Shown: piece by piece, positions 11,501 to 21,200 of the stretch
Layout: each line of letters starts with the position of its first letter
How positions within the stretch are numbered: the stretch's first letter is position 1
From: Phyto melanocephala
Taxonomy: Eukaryota > Arthropoda > Insecta > Diptera > Rhinophoridae
NCBI GenBank assembly: GCA_941918925.1
Contig: OW799237.1
Span: forward strand, 90,803,015-90,867,014
Length of the DNA stretch: 64,000 bases
Direction: 5' to 3'
The notes under the pieces: model-generated
What the model was told of the DNA's origin: nothing
Databases searched by the model: none
What the model saw: the letters and a program-made list of their open reading frames with translations, nothing else
Translations under genes and position numbers: made by a program

Positions 11501-14500
11501 TAGATAAAAAACTATTTTCTCTCTTTTATCATTTATTTCAAATGTCAAACTTCATGCAAAAAAAACATAAACAAAAAAATTCTCTCCGAACTGCGATTAC
11601 CTGATGAATAAATATGCCTTGAGCTAAACATTTTAAAAATCCAATATTTTGAAGTTATACAACCAATAATTATGTGGCATAAAGGAAGAACTACCTAAAT
11701 TGATATAAGCTCATTTAAGCGAATATTGAACTATTTTAGAAAAATTTACAGGAAGTTAAAATTGTAAAAAATTGTTTGCCTATATTTTTCAATAAACGAT
11801 ATCATTTGGTATAATTATTTTATTATTTATTTTAACTTATAATTTAACTAAATTTACGAAAACCGATTTTTAATTTATTTATACAGCATTTCATAATATA
11901 TTCATTATTTTAAAGGCAATCAGTTTAAAAAAATCAATTGAAAATTTTAAAAAGTTCTAAAAATTTGGCAAGAATTATTTTAACTCCTAAATTAAAGAAA
12001 ATAATTTTTAATATTAAATACATTAACGTGTTACATGTTAATTTTTCCTTGTTTAATAAGAGTCTTTAATATTGGTTAAATGCATTAGTCACTTTTAATT
12101 TTAAGAGTTAAAATTAGTAACAAAAAAATGTTTTCTCTTCTGAATTGTTAATGCAACCGTATTAGTTTGTTTCTTAAATCTTTTAATTAATTAAGATTGC
12201 ATTAGAAAATGTTTGTGCCTTAAGTTTTTAATTATAAACGACGTTTGTTTCCTAAGTCTTTGGAAATGTCAGCTTATTTAATGAAGTTTATGTTTTGAGT
12301 CTTTTGATAAGCCAATAAATGAATTATGTGTAAGTATGTGTCTTAAGTCGTTTAATCTTTATTTGTAAAGCGGAATGATCAGACTTTATTTATTCAACAT
12401 TTTTTTAAACCCTTTCATTTTAAATGCAAATAAAATAAATATTTGGATTGTTTACGGTAGGCTGCCTTTCGAGTTATATGGTTATAAAATTTTAAATAAA
12501 CCTCTGTGAACATGATTTTAGTTGGAATCTTCTTATTTTAATCCAATTAGATGTTAAATGCTTTTGTTAAGCAATTCAGTAAATTTGACATAAATTTTGA
12601 AAATTTCTTTCAGATGGCGACGAGAATCTCAGGTTCTCAATCAACTACAAGATTTAGCTACACGCTTACAACTACAAACACCACCCCCTAGTGTTCCTAT
12701 TACTAAGGTCGATTCTCGACGTTCCAGTAAGCGTTTACAAAATCAACAGACTGCCTTTGAAAATACCGGTTTTCAAATAACCGAACCGTCCAGTAAGGCG
12801 AGCATTAATGGCCCACAGGCGCAGACTTTAAATGTATTTGGTTCACAAAATGAATTCAATGCAAGCATGTTTGCATTGCCAGCTATGCAACAATTTGCAG
12901 CACACGGGAATAATGTTAATAGAGCAGGTAAGATTGCAAAAAAAGCCACAATTATGACTCTATTTAATATAGGCGGCAAAAATAGGTAATATTGGTAATC
13001 TTATACTGTTGTGTTCAAAAAAATAGGAGTGCCCTTAACAGAAATCTATTTTATTTTTTACAAAAAACACAAAATTTTATTTCACTTTTTTTTTGTAACA
13101 TTAAACAAGAAATTCTAAAGAAATTATTACAAAATTCCAGAGGTGAATTAAGCTTGATGAAAATCCATTGTTCAAAATAATAAGAGTATTATACTTTTCA
13201 TTAAAAAAATGTTAACAAAAAAATTCAAAACAAGTTGAAAACTTTCAGAATGTTTAATGTTTTGTAAAAAAAAACCTCGGTTCTTAACAACGGCGGCACA
13301 TCGCCACGGCATGGAGTCGATGAGGTCTTTACAACGGTTTATTGGGATGTTACTTTACGCATCCTGAACTATGCAACATAAAGCCATAGCATTAGACGGT
13401 TTCTTTTCGGAAACATATCTTTTAACATCCCCCAATAGGTGTTCCATGAGGTTGAGGTCATGGGACTGAGAGGGCCATGGCATAACCTCAACCCTGTTGA
13501 CACGAAACCACTCCTTCGCTAATTTACTGGTATGTTTCGGGTCATTGTCTTGTTGGTAAACCCATTTCAGAGGCATATTCCACTCTGCGTATGGTAGCAT
13601 GAGATTATCTAAAATTTCGACGTACACCCGTTGGTTCATGATCCTTTTTACTTCATATAATGGACCAACACCGTTGTAAGAAAAACATCCCCAAATCATA
13701 ACTTTTGCTTCACTATATTTGACGGTCTTTCTAGTGAATTGTGGGAGATGTTCCGTATTGGGTGGACATCGGACATATTGTCTAAAACCAGTTCCTCCAA
13801 ATAGTTTCGCCTTTTTTCCATATACCGTAAAGCATTGGATATCATTTGATCTGAGCACGACTTTATTTTTTTTATTTCCCGATAAGTTTTGCCTAAGATT
13901 TCTAAGATTTTTTTTTATTAAATTTCGTTTCTCTTCGGTGCAATGCTTACCACGCCCCACTATTAAAAAAAAAAAAATTTAAGAAAATTAAAGAACTGTA
14001 ACCGTAAAGCTTATTCATACATACTTTTTGAATTTATAGCTTAAATTTTAAAAGTTTAGCAATTAAAATTTTCAGTTAATGCAAATATTCCTATTTTTAT
14101 GATCAATGCACTTTGGATCCAAATAAGAAAATAAATTAATTGCAGCATAAATACTACAATTAGCTTGATTATTCGTTTTGTGTTTTACTTTCCACATTTC
14201 ATACTAAGTCCCGTTAGAATATGTCTTACATAAAAAGTTGCCAATTTTCAAAAGATCAATTGAATAAATATATGATATGGTAACTCCTTTTTTTTGAACA
14301 CAGCTGTATATGCTAAACTAAAAAGAAACATATAAACTAAAACAAGAGTGCTATATTCGGCCGTGCCGAATCTATATACCCTTCACAACGTGTAGTCATG
14401 CAATAACAGTAGTTTGTACCACCATTCATTTCATGCAATACGTACATACATACTTATTAAAAACATACATATATAAAAACATCCGATTGTAAAATTATAA

Positions 14501-17233
14501 ATTTACGTATGTATGTTAAAAAAAATAAATAAAAAAAAATTTAAAAAAAATTAAAAAAAAATTTAAAAAATTTAAAAAATAAATTTAAAAAAAAATTTTA
14601 AAAAAATAATTAAAATATATATAATAAATATAAAACAAACAAAAAATAGAAAAAAAAATTAAAAAAAAAATATAAAAACTATAAAAAAAAATTTTTTGAC
14701 TCAGCTGGGATTCGATGCCACGTTTTCTCTAACCAGTATACACGTTTGTATGTATGTATGTTGTTTTTGTGAAAAAAAATCGAGGTGGTCGTGGGTTTTT
14801 GCTCATATCTCAGTTGTTTATGTACCGATGTTTCTGATTTTCAATACCGATCTACTCCCGAATATATCTGATATTTGAATACCTCACCCGGGTCCAAGCG
14901 ATGTCGGGGGACTTCAAAAAGTTGATTTCAACATACACACACACAGACAGACGGTCAGACGGACAGACTGACAGAGCTTAATCGACTTTATCGTGAAGGG
15001 TATAAAAATGACGTGTTTCTACTAAAAAACGTCTGGGACTTTTTTTTAACATTTTAATCTCTAAGAGGCAATAGAAAAGATAAAAAATAAATTCTAGTAC
15101 TTTTTTGGTACCCTAAGTACATTCCAAACAAACAACTATATGAAAAAAAATTGAATTGTGTTATAAAAAAATAAATACATTTTTGAATTTTTTTAATTCA
15201 CATGTATTTATAACGGGTAAAAATTCTTTCTTTTAGGTCTTAAATAAACAACATAAATAAAGTTTGTTTCCTAAGTCTTATTTAATGAAGTTTATGTTTT
15301 GAGTCTTTTGCTAAGGCAATAAATGAATACATTTTTGAATTTTTTTTAATCCACATGTATTTATGATGGGTAAAAATTCTTCCTTTTAGGCCTTAAGTTT
15401 TTGTATGTCCAACTTAAACAAAGTTTGTTTCCTAAGTCTTATTTCATGAAGTTTATGTTTTAAGTCTTTTGCTAAGGCAATAAATGAATAAAGTATGTGT
15501 CTTAAGTCGTTTAATCTTTATTTGCAAGGCGGGAAAAAACAGAATTTGCTTCCTAAACTTTTTTAACCATTTTAATCTTAAACAAAAATTTTTTATATAA
15601 CATAAATACATAATTATCATTATTGCCAAATAGTTTAAAGACACTTATTTGGGTACCTCAAGGAAACCAAAAGGTACCTAAAATGGGAAAAAGGGAAAAT
15701 ATAGTTACATTTTGTTACTTTCTCTTTCTTTCTTACTCGTATTTATTTAATTTAAATTATGTCTATTAATATATTTTTTTAAATGTTTTAAACTAAAAAT
15801 TTTGTATATTAATATAGTGAACCCAAAAGATTTTTATTTTTATACCCTTCACACAGTGAAAAAGGGTATATATGGGTTTGTCATTCCGTGTGAAATTTCT
15901 ACAATTTTCATTTCCGACCCCATAAAGTATATATTTTCAGAAAGCTTATAAATGAAGACTCGATTAAGCTCTGTCAGTTTGTCCGTCTGTCTGCGTGTAT
16001 GTTGAAATCAACTTTTTGAAGCCTCTTGACATCGACTGGACCCACGTAAAGTATTAAAATATTGGAAATATTCGGACAGCAGATCGGTATTAAAAAAATG
16101 GGAGGTTTTTATATATGAATGTTTTTTATATGTACATATGTACGTATTTCGTATGAGATGAATGGTTATACAAACAATTGTTATTGCATGACTACACGTT
16201 GTGAATTCGGCGCGGCCGAATATAGCACTCATACTTGTTTTTAATTTTAATGGCACTTTTTGTATTTTTCATGTGTATAAATCTAGATTTTTAGATTTGT
16301 GGACTATTGATCCACTTTTTGGTTGAAAATTATATGGCTCACCCATAAGGTGCCTTTTCCAATTTTCTAAATTTAACGATAAATTATTAGTATTTGAAAT
16401 AAGAACTTTAATATTGAATAAATAGTAAAAAAGCGGAAATATTGCTAGTATAGACATAGTTTCTTACCTTAATTTTTATTCTCTTAGGTAACAATCGTGC
16501 ACAATCTCTTATGGATCTAAGATGTACTCTACCCGGCCTTTACAATCCACGTTACGTGCTGGAAAATAGCGATGAAAAGAATGGCAAATATTTCAATATA
16601 ACCATAGATGATTTGAAAAATAATCTACAAGATACTCAGAAACAGCAACCGCCCTCACTAATTGGTTCCAGCTCAAATGATCCCATTTACTGTTCGATTG
16701 AACCGACAACATTCCAACAACCTTCACCGCCACAACAAAGAGGCCAACAGCCACAACAACGTGAGCCCATGGCACTGCCGCCCTATGTTCAAGCGGGTAA
16801 GCAGGGACCACCAGTAAAACTGGCTCGCAATTGTATATCGTTGGAGAATCTGGAGGGCATTAGTAAGGTGCAAAATGATTTAGCTATTTATGGCAATAAT
16901 CTGTTGCAGAACTACAATCAACAGCAACAATACTATCTAGCCATGTTGGGCTATATGCAACAACATCAACAGCAGCGTCCTCATCAACAACTGGCCTACA
17001 ATAGTAATTTAAATATATACCGTAGACCGGGCAGTCAGACAAGTCTCAATCCTGCGTCATTTGCAGCTGCTCCCTTGGCACCACAATTCCAAAGGCGTAA
17101 TTCACAACAGTTGCAATACTATGGAGGTTTCGGTTATGCCAACTACACAAATCCATATATTACGGCCAACAGTAGGCTATCGTTGGGCAATGAATCTGAC
17201 GACTATCGCAGATATCGTGATGTGGCATTATGA
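5181..17233 (+). CDS. Four-pass membrane protein with polar, Q-rich C-terminal tail (5 coding exons, about 516 aa)
   Basis: Joining 5181-5330, 9198-9437, 9502-9602, 12614-12927 and 16488-17233 at GT-AG borders gives one open frame of about 516 residues ending in TGA. Residues 1-165 contain four hydrophobic segments at about 36-58, 75-98, 101-125 and 139-162 with short loops, so the chain probably crosses the membrane four times with both ends in the cytosol. After TM4 comes a basic RWRRE stop-transfer then a long polar tail (165-516) with PPP, QQ-rich (about 405-435), and N/Y/R-rich parts and no obvious enzyme domain. The four-pass core with short loops is reminiscent of insect septate-junction or MARVEL-like tetraspan proteins, but it lacks the CCG motif of true tetraspanins. 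I do not recognise the gene. The 3-kb and 3.6-kb introns hold transposon relics. It converges on the FAM21 gene at its 3' side. Confidence 0.8.
5645..6712 (+). mobile_element. Hairpin-tipped dispersed repeat, long variant
   Basis: Starts with AACAAGTAAGAGCGCTATATTCG (5646-5668, hairpin ATTCGACCGTGCCGAAT with one mismatch) and ends with GAAATTTCAAACGGAATAAC and CCTTTCACTCACTGCTAAGG (to about 6710). Between lie a GACGCCATCTTAAATTTTA tract and a CTGGTCAATCCCTTTAATTTGATACC tract, not the AT-only core of other copies. The same internal words occur at 56948-57841, so these two form a longer subfamily. It lies in intron 1 of the membrane-protein gene. Confidence 0.65.
7167..7775. mobile_element. Candidate MITE with TA duplication
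   Basis: The left end CCCCCTATAAGCAACGAAG matches the reverse complement of the right end (CCCTATAAGCAACAGAG), and TA flanks both sides (7165-7166, 7776-7777). The interior repeats AAGTTA/AACTTTAA words and T-rich runs and has no coding frame. TA duplication points to a Tc1/mariner-mobilised element. Confidence 0.5.
7914..8297. mobile_element. MITE with about 38-bp perfect terminal inverted repeats
   Basis: TGTGACAGCGCATAGAGAAA and about 18 further bases at 7914-7951 are repeated in perfect inverse at 8260-8297, with TA on each side (7912-7913, 8298-8299). A third, diverged copy of the end (GCGCAAATAGAAAGGGACCT, 8081-8100) lies inside in the same orientation as the left end. There is no transposase, and the length is 384 bp. 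It sits in intron 1 of the membrane-protein gene. Confidence 0.8.
8519..8549. repeat. CATA microsatellite
   Basis: About seven CATA units in a row, ending in CATATATC. Confidence 0.9.
9198..9437 (+). CDS. Membrane-protein gene, coding exon 2
   Basis: Acceptor TTTCTAG at 9191-9197 and donor TGG|GTAAGT at 9438 bound exactly 80 codons. It supplies the end of TM1, the first loop (residues about 62-73), TM2, TM3 and a TTQHW end. Hydrophobic blocks interrupted by E, R and W residues at the edges are the main evidence of coding. Confidence 0.8.
9502..9602 (+). CDS. Membrane-protein gene, coding exon 3
   Basis: A 64-base intron (9438-9501) ending TTTTAG precedes this 101-base exon, which codes for the loop before TM4 and all of TM4 (residues about 131-163). 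The donor AAG|GTATGT leaves two bases (AG) that complete an Arg codon with the first base of the next exon. Confidence 0.8.
9950..11390 (+). pseudogene. Mariner transposase relic, interrupted
   Basis: Reading frames in pieces give mariner family landmarks in the right order. The N-terminal part at about 9983-10190 shows a phenylalanine-rich FKRERF stretch and a GAEVMSLTWKTNRFK run. The later part at about 10760-11050 shows the QPAKSTLNPNIHG and WWDQ blocks, then FLHDNARPHVP with the second catalytic Asp. Frames change several times, stops occur, and the part after the HDNARPH motif is scrambled. Two insertions split it: 10235-10556 and about 11100-11275. It lies in intron 3 of the membrane-protein gene and cannot make an active enzyme. 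Confidence 0.75.
10235..10556. mobile_element. Non-coding insert rich in ATGAAAT palindromes inside the mariner relic
   Basis: The mariner reading order breaks at about 10230 and resumes after about 10560. The insert contains many copies of AATGAAATATTTCAT-like palindromes on both strands, with ends CACTGAAATAATTTT and (inverted) AAGTGAAATTTTTAA that are roughly complementary. No clear target duplication is visible, so the borders are approximate. Confidence 0.45.
11413..11621. mobile_element. MITE of the CAAGGC...TTATTCATCAGG family
   Basis: CAAGGCATATTTTTTCATCA at the left is matched by TGATGAATAAATATGCCTTG at the right. Its interior (GCTGATTATTTTTTTC, CAGCTGTCAAAGTC, TTCTCTCCGAACTGC) is nearly collinear with 29916-30121, so both are copies of one 205-210 bp element. 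The flanking 8-mers (GTCAAAAC, AGCTAAAC) match only partly, suggesting an older insertion than the 29.9-kb copy. Confidence 0.75.
12228..12372 (+). repeat. Dispersed repeat, related to the tandem at 15.2-15.5 kb
   Basis: GTTTGTTTCCTAAGTCTTTG, then AATGAAGTTTATGTTTTGAG, a TAAGCCAATAAATGAAT word and TGTGTCTTAAGTCGTTTAAT recur in the same order in two adjoining units at 15173-15510. This copy is single and lacks the 5' part of the unit. Confidence 0.6.
12614..12927 (+). CDS. Membrane-protein gene, coding exon 4
   Basis: Acceptor TTTCTTTCAG then a frame that continues the Arg codon into WRRESQ. It encodes residues about 164-268: a basic juxtamembrane stretch, a heptad-like LNQLQDLATRLQLQ segment that could form a short coiled coil, TPPPS, and an S/N/Q-rich region. 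Donor GCAG|GTAAG leaves one base. Confidence 0.75.
13006..14306 (-). mobile_element. Defective Tc1-type transposon with terminal inverted repeats
   Basis: CTGTTGTGTTCAAAAAAATA at 13006 pairs with the inverse of TTTTTTTTGAACACAGCTG ending at 14306, and TA flanks both (13004-13005, 14307-14308). The only long frame, a transposase gene on the minus strand, has lost its DNA-binding half. The element lies in intron 4 of the membrane-protein gene. At 1.3 kb it is shorter than intact Tc1 relatives (about 1.6-1.7 kb), which fits the internal deletion. Confidence 0.8.
13262..13960 (-). pseudogene. Tc1-type transposase, internally deleted and frameshifted
   Basis: The frame from 13960 begins MGRGKHCTEEKRNLIKK, the usual start of this family, then jumps to the catalytic half, so the paired-like helix-turn-helix region (about 100 residues) is missing. 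Landmarks follow in order: VMIWGCFSYNGVG, the QQDNDPKHTSK block with the second catalytic Asp, WPSQSHDLNLMEHL with the acidic third residue, and GDVKR. The frame ends at 13355; the usual C-terminus (INRCKDLIDSMPWRCAAVVK) continues in another frame to about 13270, showing a frameshift. It cannot bind its own ends. Confidence 0.8.
14341..15007 (+). mobile_element. Hairpin-tipped dispersed repeat with AT core
   Basis: Begins AACAAGAGTGCTATATTCGG and contains the perfect hairpin ATTCGGC-CGT-GCCGAAT (14354-14370), TATACCCTTCACAACGTGTAG, a poly-A-like AT core (14515-14690), the CAGCTGGGATTCGATGCCAC block (14701-14720), a GGTGGTCGTGGGTTTTTGC block, and the GACAGACGG tract. It ends abruptly (CGTGAAGGGTATAAA, to 15007) without the GTCGGAAATG block of longer copies, so the far end is internally deleted. 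Confidence 0.75.
15173..15510 (+). repeat. Two tandem units of about 155 bp
   Basis: The order ATACATTTTTGAATTTTTTT, CACATGTATTTAT, GGGTAAAAATTCTT, TTTGTTTCCTAAGTCTTATT, ATGAAGTTTATGTTTT, and CTAAGGCAATAAATGAATA occurs twice back to back (about 15173-15328 and 15328-15485). A partial third copy is at 12228-12372. I see no coding content. Confidence 0.7.
15837..16243 (-). mobile_element. Hairpin-tipped dispersed repeat, short copy without core
   Basis: TTTATACCCTTCACACAGTG at the plus-left end, GGTTTGTCATTCCGTGTGAA, CCCCATAAAGTATATATTTT, the GTCCGTCTGTCTG tract and the hairpin end (GAATTCGGCGCGGCCGAATA, 16202-16221) are present. The CGTGGGTTTTTGC and AT-rich core parts are deleted. It lies in intron 4 of the membrane-protein gene. 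Confidence 0.75.
16488..17233 (+). CDS. Membrane-protein gene, final coding exon
   Basis: Acceptor CTCTTAG at 16481-16487. The frame joins as GGT then continues through an ordered-looking block (residues about 277-315, with TLPGLYNPRYVLEN and YFNITIDDLKNNLQ) into P/Q-rich sequence, a QQQQ/HQQQ stretch, and an R/N/Y-rich end DDYRRYRDVAL before TGA. GC content is visibly higher than the surrounding intron. Confidence 0.85.
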
Positions 17234-18173
17234 GATGATATTTAAGTATTAGTAACAAGAGATGCGCAATAGTTAAACAAATTAATAATTAAGGTGCTGC
17301 AATCAAAAGAGTGTACTATCAAGTCATTATATTTATTATACATATACATATATGTATGTATGTATGTGTGTAAATTTATTTAAAAATTTATGTATGTATG
17401 TATATTTTTAAGGTATATTTTTGTTTAAAATTTTTTAGATTTTTTATTGACTTTATACTCATAAATGTACAATATTTACATTTTTATATTATTAATTAAT
17501 TTGCTAAAAGCTTCTTTTTATTTTTAATACTTTTTTTAAAATCCCAGTCCTGTGTTACAAGTGAAATTTTAACTTTGAAAATTTCCATAGTGTTTTTTGT
17601 TGTAAATAGTTGTTTTGAAACAACAAGAGCTTTGTGGTAATTTGGAATGTTTTAATTTCGCTCGAAGTACAGAAATGGAAGGTATGTTGCTAAAAATATA
17701 TAGATATACATATAAATAAAATTATACATGAATAGTAAACATTTAAAACGTTAGCCAAAGATCAAAAACTAACTCAAGTTAAAAACCAACTATAGTTAAT
17801 TAACAATTGATTTAGAAACAAAAAGAATAAGAATAATAAAAATCGAACGTGTTATTTATTTAGGTGAAATTGTAAATTTAATAATATTTAACTTAATTAT
17901 GTTTCCTTTTAATATTTGCTATATTTTTAAAATTCATTTTTTACAACGACTATTTAACTAATTACAATTTAAGTTTATCTAAAAAAAGAAATAACTTTTA
18001 TAAAAACATACACGTAAAAATTATTTGTTAAAAATAAACTCAATTCGTTATACGAATTTCAATGCACTTTTGTTTTCATGTTCTTACATTTTTCAATACT
18101 AAGAGTAAATAACAGTTTCAAGTTTTGTTCGATATTTAGATAATAATAAAGTTAGATAAAATTTGTTTCGTAT
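17234..18173. other. Convergent 3' untranslated space between two genes
   Basis: Only 940 bases separate the membrane-protein stop (17231-17233) from the FAM21 stop (18174-18176) on the other strand. Candidate poly(A) signals on the plus strand are AATAAA at about 17835 and 18145, and on the minus strand AATAAA read from about 17860-17855. If used, the two 3' UTRs would be close or overlap. A TATG microsatellite lies at about 17350-17370. Confidence 0.5.
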
Positions 18174-18286
18174 TTATAATAAATCAGCTAAAGGATTGTC
18201 CGCTATTGATTTTGGTTTAGAGACTTCCACTGCAGCAACAGTTGATTTGTTGGTTGACGGAACTTTAGCTTTGGAAATATTTGTTG
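18174..18286 (-). CDS. FAM21: FAM21 final coding exon
   Basis: Acceptor TTTATTTCAG, then 113 bases to TAA (18176-18174). The codon GCA is split across the junction. It encodes about 36 residues, basic then ending SIADNPLADLL. The 2.8-kb intron before it contains repeats; its assignment rests on frame continuity and on the acidic-NPL-type end seen at the family's C-terminus. Confidence 0.7.
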
Positions 18287-21200
18287 CTGAAATAAAGTAT
18301 GGTATTACTTAAAGCTTAGATGAAAGTTGAAAGTTTAAAACATTTGTTCAATTAAGAAAGCTACAAACTCAAATAAATTAAACACTATTAATAAAAACAA
18401 TTACACAGCTCTTTTAATGAAACGCTGTTTTCTATTTTATAGCGTTTTGACACTTAAACTTAAACAGGCTTATTCGCATAGACATGCGTCTTAACAAAAC
18501 CCCAGGTTTAACGGGGTTCGCATTGTCTCGGTGGTAATTTTCCATCTCGACAGTTTTGCTTCTTACTTTTTAATTTAGCATAATGTTATAACTAGTAAAT
18601 GAAAGTAAGAATTTTAAAAGCTTTAGTTAAATTGCCTTAGAAACAATTAAAAAAGTTTCAACTTAAAAAAATAAGCTGAATTGCAAATAAAGCTGTAGTT
18701 AACAATGATGTGTAATATATTGCAATCGGACTTAAAATAGCTAAGCATTTTATAAAAATTTAAATAGGCGTTATTTTAGGTGGCAAAAAAAATAAATAAA
18801 TATGCCATTAACAATGATATGCTGGCCAACGTCGTACTTTAAGAATAATAGTCTTGTGACGCCGCTAGCCTAAAAGCTAAACCACACTGTTGGACGCTCT
18901 TGGATATCGTGTGGATAGGTATCGTCCTAATTTTGACAACTATGTTTACTGACGTACCCATTGATTAGGGAGATCGATTATGCAAATTTTTCAAAAACCG
19001 TTTTTCGGAAATTCCGAATAGTTGCTATTTAAAAAATAACCGCTTTTCGGTGAAGCATTTGAAAAATAACCGGTTAACCCGTTTTATTCGAATAAACAAT
19101 AACACAAAAATTTAATTATTTATTGAAATAAAAAGTTTATTAAAATAAAATCATACCACATTATTCAATTAAAATTTATTTAATACAAATTTTGTTTTCA
19201 AAATTTACCCTAGTACTTATGCAGAAATGAACCTCGCCACTAAAGTTTTTCATTTTCTGGACTTTGTTTTTAACCCTGAAAATGCACAATTATTATGAAC
19301 TTTCCCCAAGAATTCCCTTTCAAAACAAATAATTAAAAACAAATTTTATTTTTAGCTTTTTTTTTGAGTTTTAGGATTACTCCAATGGGGGTTCTAGTGT
19401 ACTTGCAATAGACAATTATTTGGTTGTCAAAAGACAATCTGCCATCACCAATTATTTTTTAATAAATTTTAAAAAGTTTTTAGAGCCTCCTACAGTAACT
19501 ACCAATCGACCTATACCTTCGTATAGGAAGCCGGAATTTCCAAATTCGACTCCTTATATAAAATTCTGCATGAAGTTAACCAACGCCACGCAATTAACCA
19601 ATGCGGGAGTGAGACGCAAAACTCTCGAAGCCAGATGAAAAGGACATCCTGATTGTCCTTATTCGACAAGGATAATAACAATGATGCGTGAGCTCTTGAT
19701 CCGACCAGAGCTGAATTACGACTGTTTTTTAGTTTTACTACATTCTATCGCTAAACTTATATTATTTAGATGAAGTCTACTCATCACTGAAGATAATTTT
19801 TTTAACATTGTCCGAAGGGTGATTTGACAAAACAAACTAAATAAATGATAGCTAATTCTACAGATGCATCTTCAACATTATGACTGCTTTAAACTGTTTA
19901 AGAGCAGAAGTACATATTGCAAGATCCGTTATAACCGTTGTAGGTAACTGTATTACTAAATAACAAAAGAAGAAAGTGTATGAAATGTTGACATTTTAAA
20001 AAGAACATCTGATGTATTGTGGCTACCTAGTTTAGCAATTTTACCCAATTGCACAAAAGGGAAATTTCAACGTTTAAATGCGAACCCTTATTTTTATTAT
20101 TTTTATACCCTTCACACAGTGAAAAAGGGTATATATAGGTTTGTCATTCCGTGTGAAATTTCTACAATTTTCATTTCCGACCCCATAAAGTATATATTTT
20201 CTGAAAGCTTATGAATAGGGGAGTCGATTAAGCCCTGTCAGTCTGTCCGTCTGTCCGTGTGTATGTTGAAATCAACTTTTTGAAGCCCCCCGACATAGGT
20301 TGGACCCGGGTAAGGTATTAAAATATCAGAAATATTCGGGAGTAGATCGGTATTGAAAATCAGAAACATCGGTACATAAACAACTGAGATATGAGCAAAA
20401 ACCCACGACCACCTCGATTTTTTTTCACAAAAACAACATTACAACAACAACATACATACATACAAACGTGTATACTGGTTAGAGAAAACGTGGCATCGAA
20501 TCCCAGCTGAGCCAAAAAAAATATTTTTTAATTTTTTAAAAAATTTTTTTTTTATTTTTTTTTTATTTTTCATTTAATATAATATTTATATTTTTATTAT
20601 TTTTTTTAATTTTTAAAAAAAATTTTTTTTTGTTTTATATATAATAATTATAATTATATATAATAATTTTTTTTACAATTTTTTTTTTGAATTTTTTTTA
20701 AAATTTTTTTTTTTTTAGTTTTTTTAACATACATACGTGAATTTATAATTTTACAATGGGATGTTTTTATATATGTACGTATTTCATATGGAATGAATGG
20801 TGACACAAACTACTGTTATTTCATGACTACACGTTGTGAAGGGTATATAAGATTCGGCACGGCCGAATATAGCGCTCTTACTTGTTTAAGTATTTATTAG
20901 TTAAACTTTATGGTGCTCTTATCAGTCACAGTTAAATGGTTTAAATATATATTGCACATATTAAAATGAAACACTCCACAGATTTAAGCATTTTTTTATA
21001 TATTCTAGGTAGAGATATTTAACTTTTAAAGGGTGATTTTTTTAATTATACCACTAAATTATATAAATACGGAATCTACTTACCAATTGTTGTTGCAACT
21101 TTGGCAGCTCCACTACCAAATAAATCGTCTTCATCACTGTCTATATCACTGAAAAGACTAGCATTTGCTTTTAATTTTGTCTCCTTCAATGGATTTGTAG

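Noticed and set aside
12928..12989. Continuation of exon 4 of the membrane-protein gene (GKIAKKATIMTLFNIGGKNR) to a stop
   Set aside because: It follows a strong GTAAG donor and the next exon joins in frame; possible only as a read-through or intron-retained form.
13719..13982. Plus-strand frame of 87 codons
   Set aside because: It is antisense to the Tc1 transposase relic, which explains the open frame.
19420..19638. Frame containing QSAITNYF, which resembles a PCNA-binding PIP box
   Set aside because: A short motif arises by chance; there is no start context or wider similarity.
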